From Coprococcus comes ATCC 27758 (GTDB lineage: Bacteria > Bacillota > Clostridia > Lachnospirales > Lachnospiraceae): a DNA stretch of 64,000 nucleotides. The DNA lies in assembly GCF_025149785.1 (NCBI RefSeq), contig NZ_CP102277.1, forward strand, positions 806,001 through 870,000, read 5' to 3'. This document shows, in pieces, positions 44,379-52,340 of the stretch. Positions within the stretch are counted from its first letter, which is position 1; each line of letters starts with the position of its first letter. The position numbers and the translations under genes were made by a program. A model generated the notes under the pieces. It had not been told where the DNA came from. It saw only the letters and a list, made by a program, of their open reading frames with translations, and searched no databases.

Positions 44379-45635
44379 ATCATGATATACGATTTTCCCA
44401 CCACAGATCGTATACTTCACTTTGCCATACATAGGCGTTCCGGTAAATGGTGAGTTGGATGAAAGGGATGCATACTCGGTTGGAGTCCAACATTCGTTTT
44501 CATCGAAGATCACAAGGTCAGCTGCTTTTCCTTCGGCGAGCTGTCCGTATGGAAGGTGGTAAAGCTTTGCAGGATTGATGGTCATCTTTTCCAGAAGCTG
44601 AATAAGAGATAAATGTCCCGGTCTTACAAGGCTTGTGATGCCAAGGGCAAGGGAAGTCTCCAGACCGATGATTCCGCTTGGAGCTTCGGTGATTGGTTTT
44701 GCTTTTTCTTTTTTGCTGTGCGGTGCATGGTCGGTGGCAATCAAGTCGATGGTTCCATCTGCAAGTCCCTGAATAATCGCCTGACGGTCCTTTTCGGTAC
44801 GGAGCGGCGGATTCATTTTCGCAAGTGTTCCATGCTCAAGGACTGCGTCTTCCGTCAGTGTAAAATGATGCGGTGTGGCTTCGGCGTGAAGTTTTGCACC
44901 CATTTTCTTATAAGTACGAACCAGATCGACAGAGATACCGGAGCTGATATGCTGAATCACAACATCGGCGCTGGATTTCAGTGCCAGCATGCAGTCTCTT
45001 GCAACCAGAGATTCTTCTGCAATGGAAGGAGAACCGTAGATGCCAAGCGCATCGGATACCTTTCCGTGGCTGATTCCGTTGTTGCGGATGAAAGAAGGAT
45101 CTTCTTCGTGAAGGCTGACCGGTACGTTAAGCTTTGCCGCCTTTTCCATTGCGTGGAAGCAGAATTCTGCGTTTAGAAGTGGGATCCCGTCATCGGTAAA
45201 TCCACATGCGCCTGCTTCTTTTAAGGCGTCCATATCGGTTTCTTCCTGCCCTTTCAGGTTGCAGGAAATCGAAGCAGCCTGGAAGATACGGATCTTTTCT
45301 TTGGAAGCACGCGAAAGGTTGTCTTTGAGAACCGGAACAGAGTCCACAGTCGGGGAAGTATTTGCCATGCAGATCACGGAAGTAAAACCGCCTTTTGCAG
45401 AGGCAAGTGCGCCGGTGTGGATGGTTTCTTTATAAGTAAATCCCGGATCACGGAAATGAACGTGGGTGTCAATCAGTCCCGGTGCAACCACAAGCCCGGC
45501 TGCGTCAAGGACTTCCTCTCCTTCTTTTGTAATCAGGGATGCCATTTCTTTGATGATGCCATCTTCAATCAGAAGATCCATTTTTTCGGAAAGTCCGGAA
45601 GCAGGATCGATGACAAGTCCGTTTTTGATAATCAT
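44376..45635 (-). CDS. pyrC: Dihydroorotase, class I
   Basis: Zinc amidohydrolase closing N-carbamoyl-aspartate to dihydroorotate in pyrimidine synthesis, 419 residues. Metal motif DTHVHFRDPG, the MANTSPTVDS loop, histidines in SLHEE and QHIS, and DHAPHSKKEK are all present. GGAGG lies ten bases before the ATG. It stands alone, away from other pyr genes. Related hydantoinases are less likely given the FRDPG and DHAPH pair. Confidence 0.93.
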   Translation of the reverse strand: MIIKNGLVIDPASGLSEKMDLLIEDGIIKEMASLITKEGEEVLDAAGLVVAPGLIDTHVHFRDPGFTYKETIHTGALASAKGGFTSVICMANTSPTVDSVPVLKDNLSRASKEKIRIFQAASISCNLKGQEETDMDALKEAGACGFTDDGIPLLNAEFCFHAMEKAAKLNVPVSLHEEDPSFIRNNGISHGKVSDALGIYGSPSIAEESLVARDCMLALKSSADVVIQHISSGISVDLVRTYKKMGAKLHAEATPHHFTLTEDAVLEHGTLAKMNPPLRTEKDRQAIIQGLADGTIDLIATDHAPHSKKEKAKPITEAPSGIIGLETSLALGITSLVRPGHLSLIQLLEKMTINPAKLYHLPYGQLAEGKAADLVIFDENECWTPTEYASLSSNSPFTGTPMYGKVKYTICGGKIVYHD

Positions 45636-45744
45636 AGTAGTTAAGCCTCCTTGCAGGATATTAGTCTGCTTCTAGTATACGGGATGGGAAAAAGGTTTGT
45701 CAATGCGACAGGAGAAGTTGAGAAAATAAGACTGGCTACAGAAT

Positions 45745-45803
45745 CCAAAAGAGATTTCAGTTTTGATGTATCCGATCTGGTATGTATCAAAATTGAAATC
45801 TTT
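45745..45803 (-). terminator. Terminator after the YczE-like gene
   Basis: Twenty-base arms (agatttcagttttgatgtat / atgtatcaaaattgaaatct, one mismatch) lie just past the minus-strand stop, with CTTTTGG after. Confidence 0.8.
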
Positions 45804-45809
45804 TTTCTT

Positions 45810-46499
45810 TTATGCATGTCTCATATTCTTTTCAAGAGCAACTCTCTTTTTCCCAGTTGCACGGTAGAATTCCACGTGTTTTCCAAGAAAACTCTGGATG
45901 GCGGAAACGGTTTTTCCAGTCAGGAATGCACAGAAGACAGTGCCGATTCCGATGCCATAGAATCCGTGGAGGATTGCAAGGGAAAGAACCACAGTAGTCG
46001 TCAGACAGGTGAGATCGAAGGTTGTCTTAACGATTTTATAGTTCTTTTTTACAATACCGGACAGATCGCGAGGGAAGATATCTGTCGGGATGATTGGAAG
46101 CATACAGTTGTTGGCAAGGCAGATACCGAAGCATACCAGTAAGAATCCTGCCAGGAAATAAATCGTGTGAAGAGGCAGGGAGTTCGGCAGAGCCTGGATC
46201 CATGCGTTGTGTACGTCGATCATTTTTCCAAATCCGATCCCGACTACGAAAGAGAAAAGGTAGCCGGGGCAGAATGAACGCTTGAGGATCATCAGTGTAA
46301 TGACAAGCAGTGTCTGGAAAATATAATTCCATGTTCCGAAACTGAACACCGGGAAGGCGATGTTAAATACAAGCGGCACTGAGGAGATCGTTGAGATCCC
46401 GAATCCGCTTTTTGACATCAGATCCACGCCGAGTGAATTGATCAGCAGGACGATGAGCAGAGCGACTTCTCCGGCCAGATGAAATTTTTTTTTATTCAT
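45810..46499 (-). CDS. YczE/DUF6198-like integral membrane protein
   Basis: 229 residues with about five membrane helices, beginning MNKKKFHLAGEVALLIVLLI followed by GVDLMSKSGFGISTISSVP, a pattern typical of the YczE/YyaS group. The family's transport or regulatory role is unknown. It is divergent from a LysR gene (209-base gap), which may control it. No catalytic motif is visible. Confidence 0.75.
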   Translation of the reverse strand: MNKKKFHLAGEVALLIVLLINSLGVDLMSKSGFGISTISSVPLVFNIAFPVFSFGTWNYIFQTLLVITLMILKRSFCPGYLFSFVVGIGFGKMIDVHNAWIQALPNSLPLHTIYFLAGFLLVCFGICLANNCMLPIIPTDIFPRDLSGIVKKNYKIVKTTFDLTCLTTTVVLSLAILHGFYGIGIGTVFCAFLTGKTVSAIQSFLGKHVEFYRATGKKRVALEKNMRHA

Positions 46500-46707
46500 A
46501 GGTACAAATCCTTCTTTCCTGATAGATAATAATTTACAAAAATTTTATATTTAATCTGTTTCTCATTATAATGAAGAAAACTGATAAAAACAAATGATTA
46601 TTTTGAATGAACTGATTCTAAAATAGAATGAAATATGCTAAGATAATGGAGAGTAAAGAGTTGATTTTGAAAAATAAGATGACTGCGGAAGATAAAAGAG
46701 GGAATAT

Positions 46708-47571
46708 ATGAATATCGAATATTTAAAATATTTTTCAGAGCTGGCAAAAATCCAGCATTACGGAAAGGCGGCAAAGGCACTGAATATTTCACAGCCGGGA
46801 CTCAGTCATGCGATCAAGTCGCTGGAAGAAGAGTACGGAGTTCCGCTGTTTCAAAAAGAAGGGCGAAATGTGAGCCTGAGTCATTACGGCAAAGAGCTGA
46901 TGAAGGATGTGGATGAAATTCTGGGAGCGTATCTTCGTCTGGAAGAGCGGGCGGTAGGACTTCGGACGGAAGAGAAAACGGTGCGGATCGGCAGTGTGTA
47001 TCCTCTGGCACCGGGGACGATTCCACATATGCTGAAAGAGTTTGGGGCGACATTTCCATTTATCATCTACAATCGGATGACACCGGAGATCGCAGAAGGA
47101 CTTTTGGATGGAAAATATGATATCGGCTTTTGTTCGGATCTTTTGAAATCGGATGAGATCGAATATTATCCGATTCGGGATTCATATATCGCAGTAGTGG
47201 TTCCGAAGGGACATCCGCTTGAAAATAGAGAACGGATCAGTCTGAAAGAGACAGCTGGATACCCACAGATCATGTTTTCCAAGACCAGCGGTTTCCGTAC
47301 TCTGCAGGAGCAGATTTTTGCAGAAGAAGGAATTAAGGTAAAGCCGGTATGTGCTGCGGAAGAGATTGAAGTTATCACAGGACTTGTGGAGAATGGGTTC
47401 GGGATTTCCGTATTGCCGTATATGGATATCGTGCGGTTGCATAATGTGGTGACGATTCCGGTGAAGACTTCAGGGTGGAATTCCAAATTCTACATTGCGA
47501 GAAGAAAGTATGGAATCCGCTCAGAGCAGGAGGAGGCATTTTTTCAGTACTGGAAGAAAAAACATCATTAA
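46708..47571 (+). CDS. LysR-family transcriptional regulator (near carbonic anhydrase)
   Basis: 287 residues: helix-turn-helix region (YLKYFSELAKIQHYGKAAKA, SQPGLSHAIKSLEEEYG) plus a type-2 periplasmic-binding effector domain. It sits between the divergent membrane protein gene and carbonic anhydrase. The intergenic 46500-46707 is AT-rich and could hold its operator. GAGGGAA lies before the ATG. Which neighbour it controls cannot be told from sequence. Confidence 0.9.
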   Translation: MNIEYLKYFSELAKIQHYGKAAKALNISQPGLSHAIKSLEEEYGVPLFQKEGRNVSLSHYGKELMKDVDEILGAYLRLEERAVGLRTEEKTVRIGSVYPLAPGTIPHMLKEFGATFPFIIYNRMTPEIAEGLLDGKYDIGFCSDLLKSDEIEYYPIRDSYIAVVVPKGHPLENRERISLKETAGYPQIMFSKTSGFRTLQEQIFAEEGIKVKPVCAAEEIEVITGLVENGFGISVLPYMDIVRLHNVVTIPVKTSGWNSKFYIARRKYGIRSEQEEAFFQYWKKKHH

Positions 47572-47587
47572 AATTCATTAAGAATCC

Positions 47588-47617
47588 TTGCACTTACAGA
47601 GAAAAAAAGTCTATAAT
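47588..47617 (+). promoter_or_regulatory. Promoter of carbonic anhydrase
   Basis: TTGCAC (47588-47593), 18-base spacer, TATAAT (47612-47617). Confidence 0.7.
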
Positions 47618-47665
47618 CTGTTTTATGAAATATCGTTGTGAAAATCAAATGGGAGGTTACACAGG

Positions 47666-48205
47666 ATGATAGAACAGATTGTAGAGTATAATAAGAAATT
47701 CGTGGAAAATAAAGGCTATGAGCCGTACCTGACCAGCAAGTACCCGAACAAGAAGCTTGCCGTGCTGACCTGTATGGATACCCGTCTGACAGAGCTTCTT
47801 CCGGCAGCGCTGGGGCTGAAAAACGGAGATGCAAAGATTATCAAGAATGCAGGTGGAGTCATTACGCATCCATACGGAAGTGTGGTCAGAAGCCTTCTGG
47901 TTGCGATTCTGGAGCTTGGTGTGGAGCAGGTTATGGTCATCGGACACACTGACTGCGGCGTGCAGGGAATGGATGGAAATGAACTGTTAGGAGAACTGGT
48001 AGAGCGCGGAATCGACAAAGAACATATTGATATCGTAAGACACAGCGGAATTGATCTGGAAAAATGGCTGGGTGGATTTGAATCTGTGGAGAAGTCGGTA
48101 GAAGAGACTGTGCATACACTGAAGACACATCCATTGATGCCGAAGGATATTAAGATCAAGGGATTCATTATGGATTCGGAGACAGGGGCGCTTACGGAAG
48201 TGTAA
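47666..48205 (+). CDS. Beta-class carbonic anhydrase
   Basis: Zinc enzyme hydrating CO2 to bicarbonate, 179 residues. Zinc ligands are Cys36 (CMDTR, with the Asp38-Arg40 dyad), His94 and Cys97 (GHTDCG). NAGGVITHPYGSVVRSL is family-typical. The small size matches the short beta subtype found in Gram-positive bacteria. GGGAGG nine bases before the ATG; its own promoter follows the LysR stop. Bicarbonate supply for carboxylation or CO2 capture from the PFOR and GcvP reactions is the likely role. Confidence 0.93.
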   Translation: MIEQIVEYNKKFVENKGYEPYLTSKYPNKKLAVLTCMDTRLTELLPAALGLKNGDAKIIKNAGGVITHPYGSVVRSLLVAILELGVEQVMVIGHTDCGVQGMDGNELLGELVERGIDKEHIDIVRHSGIDLEKWLGGFESVEKSVEETVHTLKTHPLMPKDIKIKGFIMDSETGALTEV

Positions 48206-48346
48206 GGGAAACAAAGTTGCCCTTGTAGGTCTTTGCTATGAGATTTTCAAGGGTAAATGGAAATAGCCGCCAACTACAATAGCTGACGGCTGTCATATAA
48301 ATAGCTGTTACTATATAGGGGAGCCACTTGCGGTTTCCCTTCTTTT
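48206..48346 (+). other. Structured non-coding segment after carbonic anhydrase
   Basis: It opens with GGGAAACAAAGTTGCCC and closes with GGGAGCCACTTGCGGTTTCCC followed by TTCTTTTC, each able to form a stem; the last is terminator-like. In between, ccgccaacta-caa-tagctgacgg (48269-48291) forms a hairpin. The stem text CCGCCAACTA also occurs, inverted, at 7076-7085. No coding frame with a ribosome site was seen. Confidence 0.5.
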
Positions 48347-48382
48347 CATTTCATAGGAAATTCCGAAGGAACTTCCTATTCA
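48347..48382 (+). repeat. Dispersed structured repeat, copy B (palindrome only)
   Basis: ATTTCATAGGAAATTCC-gaa-GGAACTTCCTAT as in copies A, C and D, but the 120-base body is missing. It too begins right after a T-rich terminator-like tract. Confidence 0.8.
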
Positions 48383-48383
48383 T

Positions 48384-48605
48384 TTACAGTGGTATAATCT
48401 GAAGAATCACACCAATAACGATCATAATCACACTGATTGCCCAGTACCATGGAATACTGAACTTCATATGATCTTTCAGTTCAACATTGGCAAGACCGGT
48501 TGCCAGATAGGTGGCGGGAACCAGAGGGCTTACCATAAGAGCAAGATTTTTACCGATTACCATAGTAAGTGCAGTACTGAGTGCATCTACACCATAGGCA
48601 GTCAT
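48384..48605 (-). pseudogene. C-terminal fragment of a CitMHS citrate transporter
   Basis: 73 residues matching the last segment of CitMHS carriers: SPLVPATYLATGLANVELKD corresponds to SPVVPATFLGTGLAGVEIKD of the complete transporter at 61978, then one final helix. The remaining roughly 370 residues are absent and a stop lies in frame just before the ATG. Oddly, AGGAGG stands nine bases before that ATG, and the ORF follows the MatC-like gene by 39 bases on the same strand. It is either a remnant that kept an internal start or a selected mini-protein. Confidence 0.7.
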
Positions 48606-48644
48606 TGATAAATCCTCCTAAGTAAATAAAATTTAACTTGTTAT

Positions 48645-49940
48645 TTATAAAAGAAAAGATAATACTGTATTAAATAAAACCGCAGAGATCATACTGATCG
48701 GAACTGCCTGGAACAGAAGCTTCGGGAACATTGTGTTTCGTTCTTCTTCTGTAGCACATGATCCCATGATCAGGCTTCCGCCGGATGAAAACGGGGAGAT
48801 CGCTGAACTCTGTGCACCGATCACGATGCAGGTAAATAAAATCATCGGATCGATTCCTGCTGTATGGGCAAGAGAGGACACCAGTGGAAAGAGAGCCGGA
48901 CATACAACACCTAAGGTGCTGGAGAAAAAGCTCATAACCGCACCGATCAGACTGAATGCGATCGGAATGAACCAGGCCGGGAGACTGCTTCCGGCCCAGG
49001 AAGCTAACAGGTCGATGGTTCCGGCAGAAATTGCCACATTGATCAGCATACCGACACCGCAGATCATGATAATGGTATTCCACGGAACTTTTGCGATCAC
49101 TTCTTTCTGAGGCGCAAGTTTCAGGAACAGTGCAATTGCTGAGAAGATGATTGCTACAAGTCCGACATCCATTTTGCTGTTAATAAAAGTGATTACTTGT
49201 ATATCAGGTAAAAGAATATGAAGAACCGGAAAAATAAGGACGACCAGGATCATGGTGATCATCAGAGAAAGATTTTTCTTCTGAAGATCTGTAAAAGGTT
49301 CCGGTTTATCAAAGGTAACACCTTGTCCGATCTGACGGTTGCTTTTCGGAACGTATCTGAAAAAAGCGATCAGAAGCAGGGAAAAGATCACACTTGCGAT
49401 GAAAATGACAGCAGTATAGCGGAAAGACTGGTCTGCATAGCCGCCTCCTTCCATAAGTCCGCGATAAATGATCCCACTTCCGCTGGTCATAAAGTTGGCA
49501 CCAGATAGTGCACCGCAGTTGATTGCGATTGCCCCGACCAGTTTGCTCATCTTTGCCTCGTCACAGATCAGAAGAGTCAGAGGAGCCATAAAAGCCATGA
49601 CTGTAAAGAATCCGGCTCCAAGTGCGGCGATTCCTGCGCTGGCTGCATAGAGGGCAAAAGGAAGAAGCCCCGGAGCCTTGCGGAATGCATACAGCAGCCA
49701 GCGTGCAGTTTTTTCGAGAGTTCCGTTTGCCAGTGCAAAATTATAGAACAGTGATACGGAAAAGATGACAAACATTGTACTGACAGGCCATCCGCTGATA
49801 ATTTCCTTTGGTGTCATGCCAAGAAGGAAAGCACCGATCAGATAGGCAAACACGATTGCAAAAAATCCGGTGTTAAAACCAGTTTTATATCCAATGATTA
49901 CGGCAATAAAGATTGCCGCTATGATGATGAAACTAAGCAT
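48645..49940 (-). CDS. MatC/SLC13-like dicarboxylate carrier
   Basis: 431 residues with about twelve hydrophobic segments, in two repeats. The N-terminal part resembles the MatC dicarboxylate-carrier N-terminus (LGMTPKEIISGWPVSTMFVI, ALANGTLEKTARW), and the C-terminal half holds a second IT-superfamily loop (GAQSSAISPFSSGGSLIMG). It probably imports a carboxylate. It lies 26 bases after the amidohydrolase gene on the same strand, so the two likely handle one substrate. Confidence 0.82.
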   Translation of the reverse strand: MLSFIIIAAIFIAVIIGYKTGFNTGFFAIVFAYLIGAFLLGMTPKEIISGWPVSTMFVIFSVSLFYNFALANGTLEKTARWLLYAFRKAPGLLPFALYAASAGIAALGAGFFTVMAFMAPLTLLICDEAKMSKLVGAIAINCGALSGANFMTSGSGIIYRGLMEGGGYADQSFRYTAVIFIASVIFSLLLIAFFRYVPKSNRQIGQGVTFDKPEPFTDLQKKNLSLMITMILVVLIFPVLHILLPDIQVITFINSKMDVGLVAIIFSAIALFLKLAPQKEVIAKVPWNTIIMICGVGMLINVAISAGTIDLLASWAGSSLPAWFIPIAFSLIGAVMSFFSSTLGVVCPALFPLVSSLAHTAGIDPMILFTCIVIGAQSSAISPFSSGGSLIMGSCATEEERNTMFPKLLFQAVPISMISAVLFNTVLSFLL

Positions 49941-49966
49941 AATAAATCTCCTTTAATGAATTTATC

Positions 49967-50830
49967 TTAAAGAGTAAGATTGAGAAGTCCAGCCTGGATC
50001 GTATGAGTCATGTAGTAGATCTGCTCTTCCGGGATCTGATGGTCTGCAAGGTACTGAAGATACTGGTAAAGTGCATCTTCCCATGCAGGATTTTCGACCT
50101 GACCTCCATCTGTGCTGATCATAACATTCTTGTAGCCACAGGCTTTGATCGCTTCAAGATTCATCGGAAGGTTGCTCTTATATTTACCCTGGCCGAGTGG
50201 CTGGGCGAAGCAGTGCTCCAGGATGACACCGTAGTCTTTTACCAGCCGGATCTGATCTTCCAGGCTCATTCCGACGAGCCACCATTCCGGATGGGTGACA
50301 ACAATTTTTTTGACACCCGCATTTCGTGCTGCTTCGATGACACGAAAGCATTCTTCCGGAGAGAGATGTCCGGTGCCAAGAACCACATCAAAATCTTTGA
50401 CCAGCTGAAATACGTCCTTTAATTCAGAAACCGGTTTCCCATCACGGATGATATCGACACATTGGTCGGTGGACTGGTTCATCTGCCGGCGGTGGTTTCT
50501 TGCCCACTGTGTCGGAAGCCAGACAACCTTTCCACCTAATTTCAGTCCGCTTTCGACAGCAAATGGATTGATTCCGCCTATTTGACGGTTCAGAGTGATA
50601 CTTCCGTACATTGTAAAATGATTATCACCCTGGTGGACGATTTCGTTATGACGGTTACAGAGAAAAGCGCGGTCAACCGTTGAACCCTGGTGTGTTTTAA
50701 TTACAATGGCACGTGCGCCGACGCGGATTCCGGCTTCCATCAGCTCAAAATCGTCATATCTGCGGTGACGGAGATCCGGGTTTGTATGAACATGCATATC
50801 AATAATATTCTTCAAAAAATCTTTGTTCAT
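49967..50830 (-). CDS. DUF6282-type metal-dependent amidohydrolase-like protein
   Basis: 287 residues. Begins with DMHVHTNPDLRHRRYDDFEL, an H-x-H metal site, followed by KTHQGSTVDRA, GTGHLSPEE, VTHPEWW, and STDGGQ near the C-terminus; together these suggest a TIM-barrel hydrolase. The substrate is unknown. ATG 50830 with AAAGGA nine bases upstream is chosen over an in-frame ATG 17 codons earlier without a ribosome site. It is first in an operon with the MatC-like carrier and divergent from a LysR gene. Confidence 0.78.
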   Translation of the reverse strand: MNKDFLKNIIDMHVHTNPDLRHRRYDDFELMEAGIRVGARAIVIKTHQGSTVDRAFLCNRHNEIVHQGDNHFTMYGSITLNRQIGGINPFAVESGLKLGGKVVWLPTQWARNHRRQMNQSTDQCVDIIRDGKPVSELKDVFQLVKDFDVVLGTGHLSPEECFRVIEAARNAGVKKIVVTHPEWWLVGMSLEDQIRLVKDYGVILEHCFAQPLGQGKYKSNLPMNLEAIKACGYKNVMISTDGGQVENPAWEDALYQYLQYLADHQIPEEQIYYMTHTIQAGLLNLTL

Positions 50831-50975
50831 ATTTGTGAGTCCTTTCAAAAAAAATATATCTGCGTTGTGCAGGATTGCCAAATCTTTGATTCTATTTTAT
50901 AATAGACGATATATAGGCGCAATAGAGAAAAAAAGATGATGTGTATCGGAAAAAACGATGGGAGGATTTCGGATT

Positions 50976-51902
50976 ATGGACATGAAAGAACTAAAATATC
51001 TGGCAGTACTTGCAGAAGAAGAAAGTATTTCAAGGGCAGCAGAGCGGCTCTATATGGCGCAGTCATCATTAAGCCAGTTTTTACATCAGTTTGAGAGTGA
51101 AATAGGAACCAAATTATTTGTGCGGACATCAAAAGGAATTACGCCGACTTACAGTGGAAAAAGATTTATCGAGCATGCTCGGGAGATATTGCTCGAATAT
51201 CAGAGGGCAAAGAATGAATTGTGGGATAATGAAAATCTGCAGTCGGGCAAAGTAATTCTGGGGATCAGTTCCTTTCGTGGACGGCGCAAGCTTCCAACGA
51301 TATTAAGGAAATTTTATGAAAGATATCCAAATGTAAAGGTTCAGGTGGTAGAGGATAACAGTATATGTCTTGAAGAACTGCTTCTGGACGGAAAGATTGA
51401 TATTGCAGTGATCGCGATGCCGGTAACAAAATTAAAAAATAAGGTTGAAATACTGAAAAAGGATGAGATTATTCTGGTGGCGAATAAAAGTCACCCGGTT
51501 ACAAAAGCAATGCATCAGACGGAAGGGATGCCGATCCACTGGATCGATCTGAAAGAAACCGGGGATTACAAATTCATTATGAGTGGATATGATACGATCC
51601 TTGGCAGGTTCAGCCGGAGGCTGTTTACCAGGGAAAAGTTAAAATATAAGTCAGATCACAACGACATTTCCGCAGCGATGGCGGTCGCGATGGCAAGAGA
51701 GGGATTGGGAATAGCGTTTACCTATCAGTCCTGTGCGGAAGAATATGAAGATATCCAGTATATCAGGATCGGAAAAGAAGGAGAATTTCTGGATCTTGGA
51801 GTGGCGTACTCTACGGATGAATATCATTCAAAAGGTGCAATCGAACTGGAAAAGGTAATCCGGGAAGTTTATTCGGATGAGAAATATGATATCTTAGGTT
51901 AA
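50976..51902 (+). CDS. LysR-family transcriptional regulator (carboxylate cassette)
   Basis: 308 residues: MDMKELKYLAVLAEEESISR, RLYMAQSSLSQFLHQFESE helix-turn-helix, then an effector domain. GGGAGG ten bases before ATG 50976 supports this start; six earlier open codons are rejected. It is divergent from the amidohydrolase-MatC operon with a 145-base control region, so it most likely senses that pathway's substrate. A terminator and repeat copy C follow. Confidence 0.92.
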   Translation: MDMKELKYLAVLAEEESISRAAERLYMAQSSLSQFLHQFESEIGTKLFVRTSKGITPTYSGKRFIEHAREILLEYQRAKNELWDNENLQSGKVILGISSFRGRRKLPTILRKFYERYPNVKVQVVEDNSICLEELLLDGKIDIAVIAMPVTKLKNKVEILKKDEIILVANKSHPVTKAMHQTEGMPIHWIDLKETGDYKFIMSGYDTILGRFSRRLFTREKLKYKSDHNDISAAMAVAMAREGLGIAFTYQSCAEEYEDIQYIRIGKEGEFLDLGVAYSTDEYHSKGAIELEKVIREVYSDEKYDILG

Positions 51903-51953
51903 AAATTGGAGTGGAAAATTCAAATAGAATTTTCTATAAAATGTGAGGCACTA

Positions 51954-52002
51954 TGAGCCATAAATACGTATTCGGTGTGAAAATGTATTTATGGCTTGTT
52001 TT
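51954..52002 (+). terminator. Terminator after the LysR gene
   Basis: agccataaatac / gtatttatggct stem followed by TGTTTTTTG. Repeat copy C begins in the T-tract. Confidence 0.88.
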
Positions 52003-52194
52003 TTGTTTCATAGGAAGTTCCGAAGGAACTTCCTATGAAACAAAAGGCACTGTGTGCCGGAGATGCGCACTCGCACGAAGATGAAGAATGTCGCAAGCGG
52101 TCTACGCTCCGCTTCGGTCGTTGCTTAACGAGCGCCACTGGCGCTCAGCAACGCGCTCGGCTCGAGAATGTGCCTCGGCACATTCTTTCTTATT
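52000..52194 (+). repeat. Dispersed structured repeat, copy C
   Basis: Longest copy: the palindrome (here TAGGAAGTTCC variant), the conserved body, and a closing hairpin gaatgtgcc-tc-ggcacattc followed by TTTCTTATT. The closing hairpin is shared with copy D but missing in A. Confidence 0.9.
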
Positions 52195-52340
52195 TGCTGC
52201 TATCGGTAAAACCGATATAAAACTACGATTTTCCATATTTGAAAATGATAATAAAGTATTTTATGATAAAAGCAGGAAAAGCCAAATCTTAAAAACGATC
52301 AAATCTAGGAAAACAATCAAAACAGTAGGAGGAAACAAGA
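52195..52340 (+). promoter_or_regulatory. Control region of the citrate operon
   Basis: 146 bases, AT-rich. A perfect hairpin tatcggt-aaa-accgata lies at 52201-52217, and repeated GATCAAA / AATCAAA text lies nearer the gene. No clear -35/-10 pair was assigned. Confidence 0.35.
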
